Source: Papaver somniferum
Lineage: Eukaryota > Streptophyta > Magnoliopsida > Ranunculales > Papaveraceae
Reading direction: 5' to 3'
Length of the DNA stretch: 64,000 nt
NCBI RefSeq assembly: GCF_003573695.1
Contig: NC_039365.1
Coordinates: 130,907,466-130,971,465 of the forward strand
Positions 36,166 through 48,698 of the stretch are shown piece after piece (the first letter of the stretch is position 1; each line of letters starts with the position of its first letter). The translations under genes were made by a program, and so were the position numbers. The notes beneath the pieces are model-generated. The model was given only the letters and a program-made list of their open reading frames with translations, had not been told where the DNA came from and searched no databases.

Positions 36166-36846
36166 GCATATCATTTTTTGGAGTTCGAATGGAGGAAGGT
36201 TTCTTGTTTTGGGATATACACGGAAAGAGGCAACCGGACCCGCGCTGGCAAAGATCTATGACGCCAACAGGCTGCGGCCAAGCTAGTGCTAACAGTACGC
36301 GTCCCAGCCAGCGCCACACCCAAGCCCGCGCCATCAGTCCTTGTCCAAGCCAGCGCTAATAGGCCACTCCCAGCGCCAATAGTCCACGCCCTAACCAGAA
36401 ACGCCATCTTCTCGCTCCATAGCCAGCCAAAGCAGCGCCATCCACCTTTTCGTATCCATCATCGCCATTTACCTAGCCATCCAAAGCGATCCATCTTCAC
36501 CAGGCAAGGCAGCGCCATCTTAGCCATTCAAAGCAGCATCCATATCCGCACTTCCGTAACCTAGCTAGCCAATGCCATTCACCTTTCCACGGACCAAGTT
36601 GCAGTGCGACCTATGTCGATCAGAAGCCAAAGTTGCAGCGCTGATGCCAACACCCCATGGCCAAGCCGAATTTATGCAAAGCCATCAATGCAAGGGTCAC
36701 AAATTCTTCAGGCCTCCTGACAAAGGTCATCCAAATCTTCCTGACAATCTCTTCATGACTTGTCGTTTCGATTTTATCCTTGTCTGTCACCATCTCATGC
36801 TTACCCCGCAACAATGCCGATGTTCCGAGCTAAGCAGGGAACTTAA

Positions 36847-39399
36847 TGTTGATGGTGGTTTTTAACTTAGGGTTAAAATTATAAAACCTTGCATCTGATG
36901 TGACATCAGTCTGTAAGGAAACAAATCCATGAGTGTCAACCTCTCCACTGGCATACTTATTGAGCCGTTCAATATATTTACATGAAATTTATCCAGACTG
37001 GTGCATGTAGCAACCATCCCAGATGCTCTGTAAATTTAGGAGCCCTGTCTATATTACTTATTAATATAAGATTCACTGAGTACTTTTCATGTGCTATGTT
37101 CCCCGGTAGAACCCTTAATATCGGTATGGCATGACGGATTTGTGTTCACTCGCAGCAGAGTATCACGGATCTCCAAGTACCAAAATTAAGGCCATTGCAC
37201 AAAACGCTCAGACAGAAAGCACACTGCACTCTGTAAATAGGAAATTTTGTGGCAACATACAAAATCCAATTCATTTTTGTGATAACTCGCAAAAAACTCA
37301 TGAACCTGACTAATTTGCAAAAATTAGGGTTTTGCGCCCTGCGCAGTATATTAGACCCCGTTGGTCGAAATTACGCTTAAGCAACTAAGCAATTGATCCA
37401 CCGCGGATTAATAGGTGCAGAGTCCTGCCCAAAATCAGAAAACAAAGAGTAAACGGAGCCGCGGAGAAGGATAAACAATGAGAGGAAGCGTGTCCATGCC
37501 ACAGGCCATCCGGCGCCACTTGGCCACGCCCCATGTTACCTAACTGGCCCTACTCCTTTGTCGACCAATCAGGTCGCCTTAAACTTGCCACACTCTCATG
37601 AGTTGTGGCTGGTCACATACTTGCCGTCCCTATTTCCCATCGATAAATCAGGTCGTATTAAACCATCCACACGCCCCAAAAGGGTGGCCACGCCCATGCT
37701 TGGACGGATTCCTACTTTCATTGACCAATCAGGTTGCTCTAAACCTGACACAGCTTTAAAAAGGGTGGAAATTGTGTCAAAAGGTTACCATACTAAGTTG
37801 GCTTCCCAAAACCATGCCAACATGCTAACGGCATGCCAAACATGCCAAAAACAAACATGCCAGACGCACATGCCAAAAACAAACATGCCAAACGGCATGT
37901 CAAACATGACAAAAGCATGCCAATCGCACACGCCAAACAGGCATGCCAAGTGCACATGCCAAACGTGCCACTTACCACATACTACATGCCATATATGCTA
38001 ATTAGGGTTTCAACATGCCAAACCCTAATTTAGGCAAAGTTGTCGCGCCAACCGAGCCAAACAATGTTCCACATAACATTGGGATCAATGTGGCCATTAA
38101 AACTGATGTTGCCACACCACGTTTGAATCTAACACCAACGTTACAAAAATCCAGCGGCCATGGCTACGCCAGGCGCCACTTGCACCATCGTGCCGCTGGC
38201 ATGCACAAACTATTCCAGTCATGCCGCAATGTCACTGGCATGCACTAAAGGCGCCACTGTTCCATTTTCAGACGCCAACGGAAGAGAGCCATAATCAACG
38301 ACTACCCTCCCCATAAGATGCGATCTCAGCCATCCAAGTTTGCCACCAAAATGACAGACTTGTGGCAACTTTTAGGTGACCAGCCGCCTAAATCTAGTGG
38401 TCATGGCTACGCCGGACGCCACTTACACCATCACGCCGCTGGCATGCACAAACTATGCCAGCCATTCCACCGTGCCACTGGCATGCACAAACTATGCCAG
38501 CCACGCCGCAATGCCACTGGCATGCACTAAAGGCGCCACTGTGCCATTATCAGGCTCCAACGGAAGGTAGCCATAATCAATGGATACCCTTCCTCACGAG
38601 ATGCAATCTCAGCCATCCAAGTTTGCCACCGAACTGACAGACTTATGGCAAGTTTTAGTCGGCCAGCCAAGACGAGCCTCATAGCATCACATGCTATTTT
38701 CCTGCGACAAGTCTCTTGATTTTGACTTGCCAAAGTGCTACATGTTTTACACAAAAAACACTTGAGACATCAAACGTGTCACAAACTGGATGGTATTCAT
38801 CAGGCTATTGGTCTGGCGGTTTACAGCGTGCGGCGTGCAATATGTCCGTTACAAGAAAGTGTCATGAAGAAGGGTGGTTAGTAATGGCAAGAATTAATGG
38901 TGTAAACGTTTACTTTATCATGGAAGCATAAATTCTAACGTTACACGTTACTCCACTCTGCCACCACTCAATCGTTTCCACTTCTTACGAGATCAGGGTA
39001 CGTTTTATTACGACTTGTATAAATAGGTTTCACCTATTTCCACCAGACAAGAAGATTTGGTCAGAGAACAACACAATATCCAGAAATCACCCAATAGCTT
39101 TCCATTTTGCTATCCAGTTCTACTTTCTGATACAAGTCTTAAACAACCACACCTTCAGAATCAATGATTATGGTCTCAACACTTTCTTCGCTTCCCTCCC
39201 TAAGACTAACCTTTCTCCTTCACTTTGTGACCGAAGCAAGCCTGGAACGACCATTTCTTGGTTTAGGCCAGATTTGTACAGATTGATCTCTCGAATCAAA
39301 AGTACTCCCGTGCAGTACATTGTTTAGGGTCTAGACTCATTTCTCATCCACACACACGAATTTACCAAAACCGGCAGAGATAGTTTTCACCCACAAACA
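36847..39399 (+). repeat. Element I LTR2
   Basis: 2553 bp, TGTTGATGGTGG to CCCACAAACA. It matches LTR1 over its whole length with scattered substitutions and small indels, including the repeat arrays, the CCAAT words and the TATA box at 39018. After 39399 the sequence returns to H's RT gene. Confidence 0.9.
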
Positions 39400-39404
39400 T
39401 GGGT

Positions 39405-40420
39405 ACAATTAGATTGTTATTGCACCGAAGGATCAAGAGAAAAATACTTTCTCTTGTCCTTTTGGTACATTTGCCTATAGACAGATGCCGTTTGGTCTTT
39501 GCAATGCGCCTGCCACTTTTCATAAGTGTATGGTTAGTATATTTTCTGACTACGTGGAACCCATAATTGAGGTATTTATGGACGATATTAGTGTTTATGG
39601 TGATTTATTTGATTTTGGTTTATAAAATCTCGAACTTGTGCTTAAAAGATGCATAGACACTAATCTTGTTTTAAATTGGGAGAAATGTCACTTTATGGTA
39701 AACCATGGAATAGTGCTCGGTCACATTGTGTCCTCTCGAGGGCTCAAAGTTGACAAAGCAAAGATAGATTTAATAACAAACTTACAATATACCACTTCGG
39801 TGAGGGAAATTCGTTCTTTTCATGGTCATGCAGGTTTTTACAGGCGGTTTATCAAGGATTTCTCCAAAATCCAAAATCTCAATGCCATGTGCAAATTATT
39901 GCAAAAGGAGGTTGTTTTGACTTCAACAAGGAGTGCAAGGATGCCTTTGATAAATTGAAAGAATTGTTGACAACTGCACCAATTATCAAGTCACCGGACT
40001 GGAATATACTATTTGAATTAATGTGTGATGCAAGTGACTATGCAGTTGGAGCCGTTTTGGGTCAAAGAGTAGACAAGCTGTCTCATGTGATTTATTATGC
40101 ATCCTAAATGATGCACAAATCAACTATTCTACCACTGAGAAAGAATTTCTGGCTATAATGTTTGCACTAGAAAAATTTAGATCCTATTTGGTGGGTTCAA
40201 AAGTGGTTCTATATTCTGATCATGCAGCACTTATGCACCTATTAAAGAAGAAATAAGCTAAGCCAAGACTTATATGGTGGATTATACTATTGCAAAAATT
40301 TGATTATGAAATAAAGGATAAAAGAGGTGTTGAAAATATTGTTGTTGATCATCTTAGTAGACTTGTTGTTTCCGAAGAAGAACTTCCTTTACAAGATCGT
40401 TTTCCAGACAACTTTTCTCA
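39405..40420 (+). pseudogene. Element H RT C-terminal part and RNase H
   Basis: Continues H's RT after the insertion: [14 protein letters not shown], the catalytic box FMDDISVYG (near 39580), [13 protein letters not shown] and [11 protein letters not shown]. RNase H follows with CDASDYAVGAVLGQR (39889-40107), then broken TTEKEFLAI and SDHAALMHLLKK. At least three frameshifts and several stops. Confidence 0.9.
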
Positions 40421-41733
40421 ATGGAAGATTCAACACCTTGGTGCGCGGATATAGTGAACTACTTGGTTACAAGACAAGTACCTAGTATAATGTCTAATTT
40501 TCAAAAGCTTAAGCTTAAGAAAATAGCCAAGCAGTATGTGTGGGATGATCCCTACTTGTGGAAATACGGTTTTGATCAAATCATCCGCAGGTGCGTACCT
40601 AATTCTGAATTTCAATCTATTCTTACTTTTTGTCATACTTATGTATGTGGAGGTCACTCTGGTTCTAAACGTACCGCTTTCAAAGTACTTGAAAGTATAT
40701 TTTATTGGCCTACCCTTTATGAGGATGCATATATTTTTTGCAAATCTTGTGATAGATGTCAAAGAACGGGAAATCTAGGTGCTCGAAATCAAATGCCACT
40801 CACACCAATTCTTGCTGTCGAAGTATTTTATGTGTGGGGAATTGATTTTATGGGTCCTTTTGTCAATTATAATGGAAAATTTTATATACTTCTTGTTGTG
40901 GATTAGGTTTCGAAATGGGTGGAAGCTAAAGCCACCCCTACTAATGATTCTCAAGTTGTTTGTGAGTTTGTGAAGGAATATATTTTCTCTAGACATGGTA
41001 CACCAAGAGTGGTTATCAGTGATGGAGGTTCGCATTTTCAGAAATCCTTCCATGCTCTACTCAAGAAGTACAACATAACACACAAGGTTGGTACGCCGTA
41101 TCACCCACAAACTACTGGGCAATCCGAAATATCAAACCATGAGATTAAATCCATATTTGAGAAAACTGTAAACACTACACGGAAAGATTGGATTTGTAGG
41201 CTTAATGATGCATTATGGGCATATAGAACGGCGTACAAAATACTGATTGGTATGTCTCCATATCGGTTGATTTATGGCAAAGATTGTCATCTTCCGGTTG
41301 AACTTGAACACAAGGATTACTGCGCGATAAATATGTGCAACATGGATTATGACAATGCGGGAAACAAAGGAAGTTACAACTTAACGACCTAGAGGATATA
41401 CGAAATGATGCTTACGAGAGTTCTCGTATTTACAAGGAAAAGACGAAACTTTTTCATGACAAGATGATTTCCCGAAAGAGTTTTGTTGTGGTTCAAAAAG
41501 TTCTTTTATTTAATACTCGTCTTCGATTATTTTCTGGGAAGCTAAGGTCCAGACGGATAGGACCGTATGTTGTTACTAATGTTTTTCCTTATGGTGCAGT
41601 TGAGATTACTAGTATGAAAACTGGAACAACTTTCAAAGTCAACGGCCATAGATTGAAACCTTATTATGAAAACTTCTCTAAGGAGAATGTAGAAATAATG
41701 AGACTTGAAAATTTGCTTCCTCTGGAGGAGTAG
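40421..41733 (+). pseudogene. Element H integrase
   Basis: HHCC zinc domain with CHTYVCGGHSGSKRTAFKVL and CKSCDRCQRTG; core with [48 protein letters not shown] and [12 protein letters not shown]-terminal domain with KVLLFNTRLRLFSGKLRSRR and KVNGHRLKPYY. A stop at 40904-40906 and frame breaks near 41390-41460 split it into three open pieces. Same family as A's integrase. Confidence 0.9.
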
Positions 41734-43721
41734 CATCATTGAAATGCCAAGTCGGGATACAGACGTTAAACAAAGCGCTAAATGGGAGGCAACCCATCGG
41801 TTTTGTATCTCTATCCCTTTTGTTTTTGATTATTTTAATTTTGCATATCATATCGTGCATTCCCATCTTAGATTTTACAAGTCCTATATCTATAATGAAA
41901 GTTTTGACGAATTTTCGTCAAAAAATTCTGACTGTGCACTTGTCACGAAAATAGCTCTCGAGACTTCATACGGAGTCCGATTTAAGTGGTTAATCCAAAA
42001 TTTTAAAGAGTACAGACCCACCTTTCTTTTAAAAAAAGAAAATCTGAATTTGGATTCTATTAAGTTGGAGCGATAGGCCTGGACATTTGAGTTTCATAAC
42101 TTTTTCAGAACTTTTTCAGATTGCATGTCAGTCAGTCCGGAGGCCATAAAAGTCAGAAAATTTATCTAAATACTTTTCCCTTTTGACACATTAAACAAAA
42201 TATGTAGGCGAACAACTTTTATTTAGGATGTTTTTCCTAGTTCCCTACCCATTTGTACATTTTTCGAGTTTTTCAGGGATGTTATGTCAGAAATCAGAAT
42301 TTTCGGTTTTGAACATTGAGGACAATGTTGAGTTTAAGTGTGGGGGAGTAGTTAAGCATGTTTGGTTTGTATATATATATAAAAAATCATACTCTTTGAT
42401 TTCTTGCATACTTGAGACTTCATCTTTTGGAGTTAACTATGAGCTACTTAGGATGACACTCTAAACCTTTTAAGGTTGAAACAATTCTTACGGTTATAAA
42501 TTGAGTTTCACTTTATCATTCCACAACCCTTAATTATATATACGTTCATAATTAAATGCGAAACTAAGCTATGGAAGTCGTTTGAAAGAGTCATCCTCGC
42601 AATTAATCATTAATGAATCACTTTCTTTTTATTTTTGAAGTTATATGTTTCTCTAAAGTGATTTGGTGGGATCCTGATACTGCCATGGATGTTGTAGCAA
42701 GGTAATCATTGGCTGATTTTATATAAAAGCCCCATAAGACAATTGTCTTATACTCATAAAGAGTGAGCCGGAAAATAAAAAAAAAATGTATATATATATG
42801 TATATATATAAGGCTCCTCTTCATTTCTCGACACTTGGATGGCAATACGTGTGAAACGTTGTCCCTGTCTCCGTCGCCTAAAAAAGCGTGGAACGCAGGA
42901 TCCAAGGCAACTATCATGTACTTGCTGAAAAGGAATACGCTCTTAGAGTATCTAATCATGTAGTCGATGAATATAAAAACCTATCATCATTATATAGCAA
43001 GTCAAAAAGACTATTGATGAGGTTCTTGACACTTGGGTGGCAGTATGCGTGAAACGTTGTCCCTGTCTCCGTCGCCTAAACAAGCGTGGAAAGCAGGATC
43101 CAAGGCAACTATCACATACTTTTTGAAAAGGAAACATGCGCTTAGAGTATCTAATCATGTGGTCAAGTTAAATGGGTGCTTCTCTCAAATATTGCGCTAT
43201 AAATAAGAATCCTTTGACGACATACGTACAAGTATTGTGGGTAACATCTTTCACTTAAATCAACATTTGCACACTTCGCTTTTCTATTTCCATTTTCTTA
43301 TCTATCCATGTGATTTCAGTATGTGAGTGTTGTGACAAACATTGCAACAATTACGATGACTATCTTAGTATAGTTTTGCAATCAGGTTGAATGTCACACT
43401 AAGTAATTGCTTATGTGTGATGATTGGAATGTATGTGGGATGTTTGCAGCTAAAGAACTTATGCAAGCTAATTTTTGGCTTTTTACTTTGTGTCTATCCT
43501 AAGTGGTTCTTCCAAGACGAGAAATTGGAGTAGGTTTTATGGGTATACCTCTTGTAAGCCCTCACGAGACTATAACTCGTCCACTAGGGACACCTAGGGG
43601 TTTAAAGGCTTGTTATACATGCTAAGTGTAACTGTTTTCTCAATGACATGGAGTTGTTGTATTTAGGATTAGTTTTATTTAGTTTGATCGAGGACTAGCA
43701 AAAGCTAAGTGTTGGGTAATT
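41734..43721 (+). other. Element H 3' region with polypurine tracts
   Basis: Non-coding. AAGTGTGGGGGAG at about 42336-42348 follows GACAATGTTGAG; a second tract, CAAAAGCTAAGTGTTGGG, near 43698-43716 directly precedes LTR2. No env-like frame is supported. Confidence 0.7.
42829..43163 (+). repeat. Tandem duplication of about 197 bp in the 3' region of H
   Basis: Copies at about 42829-42967 and 43026-43160 share GTTGTCCCTGTCTCCGTCGC and TTAGAGTATCTAATCATGT. They are diverged by scattered substitutions. Confidence 0.75.
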
Positions 43722-45214
43722 TCATAATTGCATAATTCATATGATTTTAGTATCCATTCCATACTTGTTTAAGCTATTATTCTTGCATATTTTCGTATTA
43801 TTACTCTTGTTTGTCTCTATTTGGTGAATCATACAAAAAGGAGATACAAAGTGCTGAAAATAGTTTAGAAGTATTCCAAGTATCCAAGTGCCCAAGTCCA
43901 AGAGAAGTGGAAGAAGTGCGACGAAAAGGAGCAAAATGATCAAAATCAAGAGAAGGGCCAAATACCGATAATAACTCATTCAAATTAATGATTTATCATC
44001 CACATCTTGAAGAGAATTGAAATATAAAAATAATTCAAAAATAATGAGTTCATTCCGAGTTCGGATGAAGAAGTTGTGGCCAAAACAAGCTTTTATTGAA
44101 TACCGAAGACAGTAAAGTATGCGGACGGGTACGCATACTTTAGTTCCGAAACTTTCTGCTAGAATTTGAAGTTTGCGGACTGGGTACGCGTACTTAGCAA
44201 GTGGAAAACGTGTATTAATACCTTGGAAGGCCTAAGGTCACGTTTGGGGTCGTTATTTCATATTTTTTGGGTCGGGTTCTTAAACCAAACTAAATACGTG
44301 AAGGCCAAGCAGTGTAAACCTATAAAAGGATGTATTAGGTCATGAATGATATCACATCAAGGAATCATGAAATTATGAAGACTTGGAGAGGATAAACATC
44401 ACAAAGATCGAAAGCTAGGGTTTCGGGGCGATTCTTCAATCGTAACGATATCTCTAAACTTTTCTTATATGTATATCATGGATGCTTCTACATCCATGAG
44501 TAGCTAAACACCTATTGATTGAGGATGAATTCTTAGTTGTAAATTTAATTTGATTTAACATATGAATCTATTTTGATTTATTCATATGATTATCGTTTGT
44601 GTTTACTATTAAAATACTTATGATTGTTTAGGTGGCCAACTGAATATATTTGTTTATTTAATCTATTGCTAGTGAGGGTTAGGATATCCGTAATTGTTGA
44701 ATAATTCCTTACACAAGTAGAGAACGTGGAACCTTGCAGAGGGATTCTGTAAAGCGATCACGTGTGAACACAACCTTAGCAAGTAGAACGAGCGTACTGA
44801 GTCTAACTACTAAGATCAACCTAAATTCACAAAACCTAAAGCATTCGATTGAATTACATCTTGTAAGCGTACCTCAAGGTGGTTCAGACGAATAGAATCT
44901 GGTAACTAAGCGTACTTGTTATTCTACGGCTGGTGATAATCTATGATTAATGACGAATAAATGAATATATTAACACATTGATAGTTTATTAACGAAGAAG
45001 GATTCCTCGATCATATCTCTCCCTATTGCATACAATTTAATATTTTCAATTATTTTTATTTACTTTATTCAAATCTAAAAACAAACCCCCCTTTGTGACA
45101 TTTTGACAACTAAAACTCACTGCTCTTGGTGGGAACGATCCTTACTTCCATTATATTACCAGTTAATTGTGTGGAAATAAGATTATTAATTTGTTGAGCC
45201 TAAGACAACCATCA
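43722..45214 (+). repeat. Element H LTR2
   Basis: 1493 bp, matching LTR1. The first dinucleotide is TC instead of TG. The TATA box TATAAAAGG is at 44321. It ends GACAACCATCA, followed by ACGGG and the resumed LTR of G. Confidence 0.9.
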
Positions 45215-45219
45215 ACGGG

Positions 45220-46382
45220 TGATGTTTATTGTTACATTAAGAAGACGCGGGAAGATGATGGTAGCTGGTGATGGAGTGGGGTTATGGTTGCTACCATCGG
45301 TGATGTCAATGAAACCCGAGCAGATGAAAGAGTAGAAGATGGAGGAGTTCAGGGTTGGATGAATTCTGTCCATTTTGTATTGTGTTGTTTGATTAAGTGG
45401 GGAACTGACTTACCTTGCAATTCGGAGGTGGCCTCAGATGGACAGATACTAGGTTGTTTGTTTGGTCATTGGTGCTGTTAGGAGTGAAAGAATATGAGAA
45501 GGAACGACCAGTGTTGTGGTCAGATTTGGAAAGCAGTTTGGATTCGAAAAGTGGTCCATGGATGGACTGGGCCTCAACAGGTTCGCTAGGTCTTATTTTT
45601 TTTAGTTTCTTCGCAACACTATAGAAAAGAGGAGAGGAAGCCGGCTGGAGTTGGATCTTGAGAGGTTGCGGCTACAGAGCCGAAAACCTTAAAGGGGAGG
45701 AGGCGGCAATAGCTATGTGGAGAGAATAGGGTTTCCAATTTTTTTCTCTTCTTCCATGTCTTGCTAGTTTTTCATGTTAGGATGAAAGGATGAATTTGTA
45801 GGATATTTATACTTGTGTTCTAAACAATGAGTTTCTTTATTATGAGCTTAATGTTAATGGTTTTGGCTCTCTATCAATGTTTTACTTTCTCAATGATTTT
45901 TCATGTTATATGCCATGTATAGTTCATCGTTAGATTAGTAGAAGAACACATTGAACCTTAACAATAATTGAATTATGAATTTCATTTGACTATTTATGCC
46001 ATGTATATCTAGTGCTTAAGAATTCTACTTTAAGGTGAGAGCAAACAATAATTTTGATAATTCTTGTCAACAATTTTTAAACGAAGACATCTTGTGCATG
46101 AGTAAATTAGAGACCCTTGCGATTGAGTACAAGTGACTTACCTACAACGGATTCCCGGATCCCTAACACCTTCATAAGCTTGGTTACATCTTTATTATTT
46201 TAGTTTCGTAATCTTATTTACCAATTCTTAAACTTCTGAAATATTGATTCGATTGGTTAATTTTTCGTATTAGCTAGTAGTAGTATTTTCAGAATCCTCG
46301 TGGGAACGACCTATACTTGCCACTGCCTAATAGTTAGACAATGTGCGCTTGCAATATTTTATTGTAGTTTCACAACCTACCA
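45220..46382 (+). repeat. Element G LTR1, right piece
   Basis: Resumes LTR1 after H with TGATGTTTATTGTTACATT and ends CACAACCTACCA next to the PBS. It has a stretch near 46100-46225 that is missing from LTR2. Confidence 0.88.
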
Positions 46383-46388
46383 AGTTTT

Positions 46389-46406
46389 TGGCGCCGCTGC
46401 CGGAGA
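46389..46406 (+). other. Primer-binding site of element G
   Basis: TGGCGCCGCTGCCGGAGA, six bases after the LTR end; tRNA-Asp type, close to the site of H. Confidence 0.85.
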
Positions 46407-46644
46407 GTGGTTGCAAAATACTCTCTTGTTGATATCAATTTTTTTATACATAGTTATTTTTATTTTTGTGTATAGTTTATTTTTGTTTTTCTTTAGTTCC
46501 TTTTTACGTAGTTTGTTTGATTCTTTTTAGGTACCTTAGTCTTTAGTGTGGCAATTGGAATCGATAACGGGCTAGAAAGTAAGTACTTTATATTCTCGCA
46601 AAGCTTTTGCAAGGTGAGTTATTGGGTAAATTTTACTTTGTATC

Positions 46645-48077
46645 ATGATTTCTAGTGAGTTGGCTTCTTTTTTAGCTTTTTGGAATCTTATCAAAAGAGC
46701 TGAGACAGAGGAGCCATATAATAGTTCACATGAGGAGTATGCATATGCACATTCTTATTGTCGGGAACCTGTTAGAGATGAGTGTGTAAATAATGATTGA
46801 AATTATTCTCATAGGTATGATCATTCCGGACCTTTGAAGGTTATGATCATTACCAACCTTACCCAGGTTATGATACAAATTATATCGATTCCAATTATTA
46901 TTCACAAACATATGATTCACCATATGAAAGAGATAATCAATATTTCGGTGAACTATCTTCATCTCTCGTATCTAGCTTGGAACAGTTGGTCAAACAAATG
47001 GAGTTATTTTCCATTGAATCTGCTAAAAGGTCTGCCGAAACCGATAAAATAATTGCTGAACTTATGAAACCAGTAGAGGATCGTCGTCTATACGATGATC
47101 CAAGTTTTTATTTTTCTCATATTGATGACACTAATAATGAAACCGTTGTAAATGATGAATCGATATGCTTTGAGGATGATGATGGACTTGACATTGGTAG
47201 TGATTTTGGGAATTCTGAATCTATTGTATCTTATCCAACTCATGACCATATTACTGATTATTTTGTTATTCAAAAGGACGAGAGTTGTATTAGAGACACT
47301 ATTTATTCAAATAATGATGATTTAGAAGAACCTGTTTATACAGACAATACTATTGTTGAGACTAATGACGAGAAAGTAGGCGTTCATAAGGAGATACCTT
47401 CTAGTCATCTGAATAATGAGATTCCTATACGTCACTTAGTTGTAGATAATAATGAGGCGATTATTCATGATGTTGTTGCTCCATTGAGCTCCTGTTTTGC
47501 TGACCAATCTTGTGATTTCTTGATTGCTGATGTGAATGTGGAGGCGATTGGTACTGATCAGGTAACTGTTGATTTTGAACCAATCTCAGTTTGTTTAGCC
47601 CACTTTGCAGATTCTGATGATCCTATGTTCATTGACATTTTCAATGCATTGTGCCCTTCAATGGTTAATCAAGGTAACTCAACAACGAAAGTTATTTCCG
47701 CAGACTTAGAACCAGCTTTAAGAGTTACTGATTTTGATTCTTTGCATTTTGACATTGTCAATTCATTGCTTCCTATGATTTCTGGTAAGGATATTGTGTT
47801 GATCGATTGTATTTCAGATGATTTAGAACCTGATTTAGAGTGTGTTTCCCAAATAGAAACTAATATACATTTTATGTTTGTTGTCCATGTGAGTGATTTA
47901 CTTATCTCGACTAAGGACTATTTTCTATTGGGATTGGATTTACACATATTTTTGGAGGTTTATAGTGTTTGCAGGTTCATATTCGCAGCTGACCTGATTT
48001 GTTGGATTGATCCCCAACTTTTCAGACTTTATATATATGCATTGTTGCTTACTTTGGTGCAACCTCACCTTGTTTGA
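46645..48077 (+). pseudogene. Element G single ORF, acidic protein of unknown function
   Basis: A start at 46645 opens MISSELASFLAFWNLIKRAE, stops after about 50 codons, and after a frameshift continues through a Tyr-rich YQPYPGYDTNYIDSNYYS into the long open frame (46977-48077, 366 codons in its own right). That frame starts with a coil-like EQLVKQMELFSIESAKRSAE, then is rich in Asp/Glu and repeats DxEP patterns (ISADLEPALRVTDFDS and ISDDLEPDLECV). No capsid, protease or polymerase domain is recognised. It takes the place of gag-pol in a non-autonomous element and could be a degenerate Gag-like protein; this is not proven. Confidence 0.55.
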
Positions 48078-48329
48078 GGTTCTTTATGTGCGCAAACATG
48101 GATACAAAGATTATGCTTCATGGGAGTCAACCCATACGATTTTGCTTCATGGGAGTCAACCCATCAAATTTGTTTTCTTTCCTCTATCTTTTCTTTGTTT
48201 ACTTTTTTCGTATCATTTCAGGAATTTCCCATCTTAATTTCTACGTTGGATGACTCAATTACATTAAGGACAATGTAATGTTTAAGTGTGGGGGAGGGGC
48301 ATTTTCGTTAATCTTTAAAAAAAATTGCA

Positions 48330-48660
48330 TATTATGACCTGCTGTTTAGCGGGTGCTACAAAGCAAAAAAAAAAGACTAGTTGTTTAGCGGGTCTATATA
48401 AAAAATATATATTATTTTTAGAGTATTTTCTATGACCAGCTGTTTAGCGGGTCTTTATGTCTAGTTATTTAACAGACATCTCTCGATCTTGCTGTTTAGC
48501 GGATCCGTCTTTCTGTTTAGCAGACTTCTCTACACCACTGTTTAGTGGTTCGTCTCGCTATTTAGCAGACATCTCGATACCACTGTTTAGTTGATCCATC
48601 TAGCTGTTTAGCAGACATCTCTCCATATCCAGCTGTGTAGCAGATATAATTTTTTCTTGT
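48330..48660 (+). repeat. CTGTTTAGC minisatellite in G
   Basis: About ten degenerate copies of (G)CTGTTTAGC(G/A)G(G/A), spaced about 20-40 bp, between a G-rich tract (about 48285-48300) and LTR2. Half the copies continue as ACATCTCTC. The core GCTGTTTAGC is nearly palindromic at its ends. Confidence 0.75.
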
Positions 48661-48682
48661 TTTGTTCGGGACTAGGAAAATG

Positions 48683-48696
48683 TAAGTGTGGGGAAA
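48683..48696 (+). other. Polypurine tract of element G
   Basis: TAAGTGTGGGGAAA immediately before LTR2, matching the tract before H's LTR2. Confidence 0.65.
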
Positions 48697-48698
48697 TC

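Larger units (their letters stand above)
35389..36846. other. Upstream region of the antisense gene, element I interior
   Basis: No convincing coding frame. The stretch 36250-36500 is GC-richer with many degenerate AGCCAGCGCCA words. Immediately before LTR2 the sequence GAGCTAAGCAGGGAACTTAA is a weak polypurine candidate for the sense element. Confidence 0.5.
29674..39399 (+). mobile_element. Element I: non-autonomous LTR retrotransposon with an antisense plant-mobile-domain gene
   Basis: LTR1 29674-32210, PBS-like site at 32213, interior 32211-36846, LTR2 36847-39399. Target duplication GGGGT/TGGGT inside H's RT gene. The LTRs start TGTTGA(C/T)GGT and end CCCA(C/T)AAACA. No Gag, protease, RT or integrase motif is readable in the 4.6-kb interior. 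The only substantial coding capacity is antisense and encodes a plant mobile domain protein (33083-35388). From memory, antisense extra ORFs, some with this domain, are known in Ty3/gypsy Tat-lineage elements; I could be a derivative that lost gag-pol. Confidence 0.88.
25043..45214 (+). mobile_element. Element H: Athila-like Ty3/gypsy, split by element I
   Basis: LTR1 25043-26607, PBS 26613, gag 26845-27837, protease-RT 27834-29673, element I, RT-RNase H-integrase 39405-41733, 3' region, LTR2 43722-45214. Flanks ATGGG and ACGGG (four of five). Several in-frame stops and frameshifts make it inactive. RT sequence stops after CFLDGYSG at 29672 and resumes at 39402 with the following residues, which shows that I inserted into an existing gene. 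Confidence 0.92.

Noticed and set aside
41734..43721. Possible env-like gene after pol in H, as in some Athila elements
   Set aside because: Only short unrelated frames (for example 41705-42076); no membrane or signal pattern that I can support.
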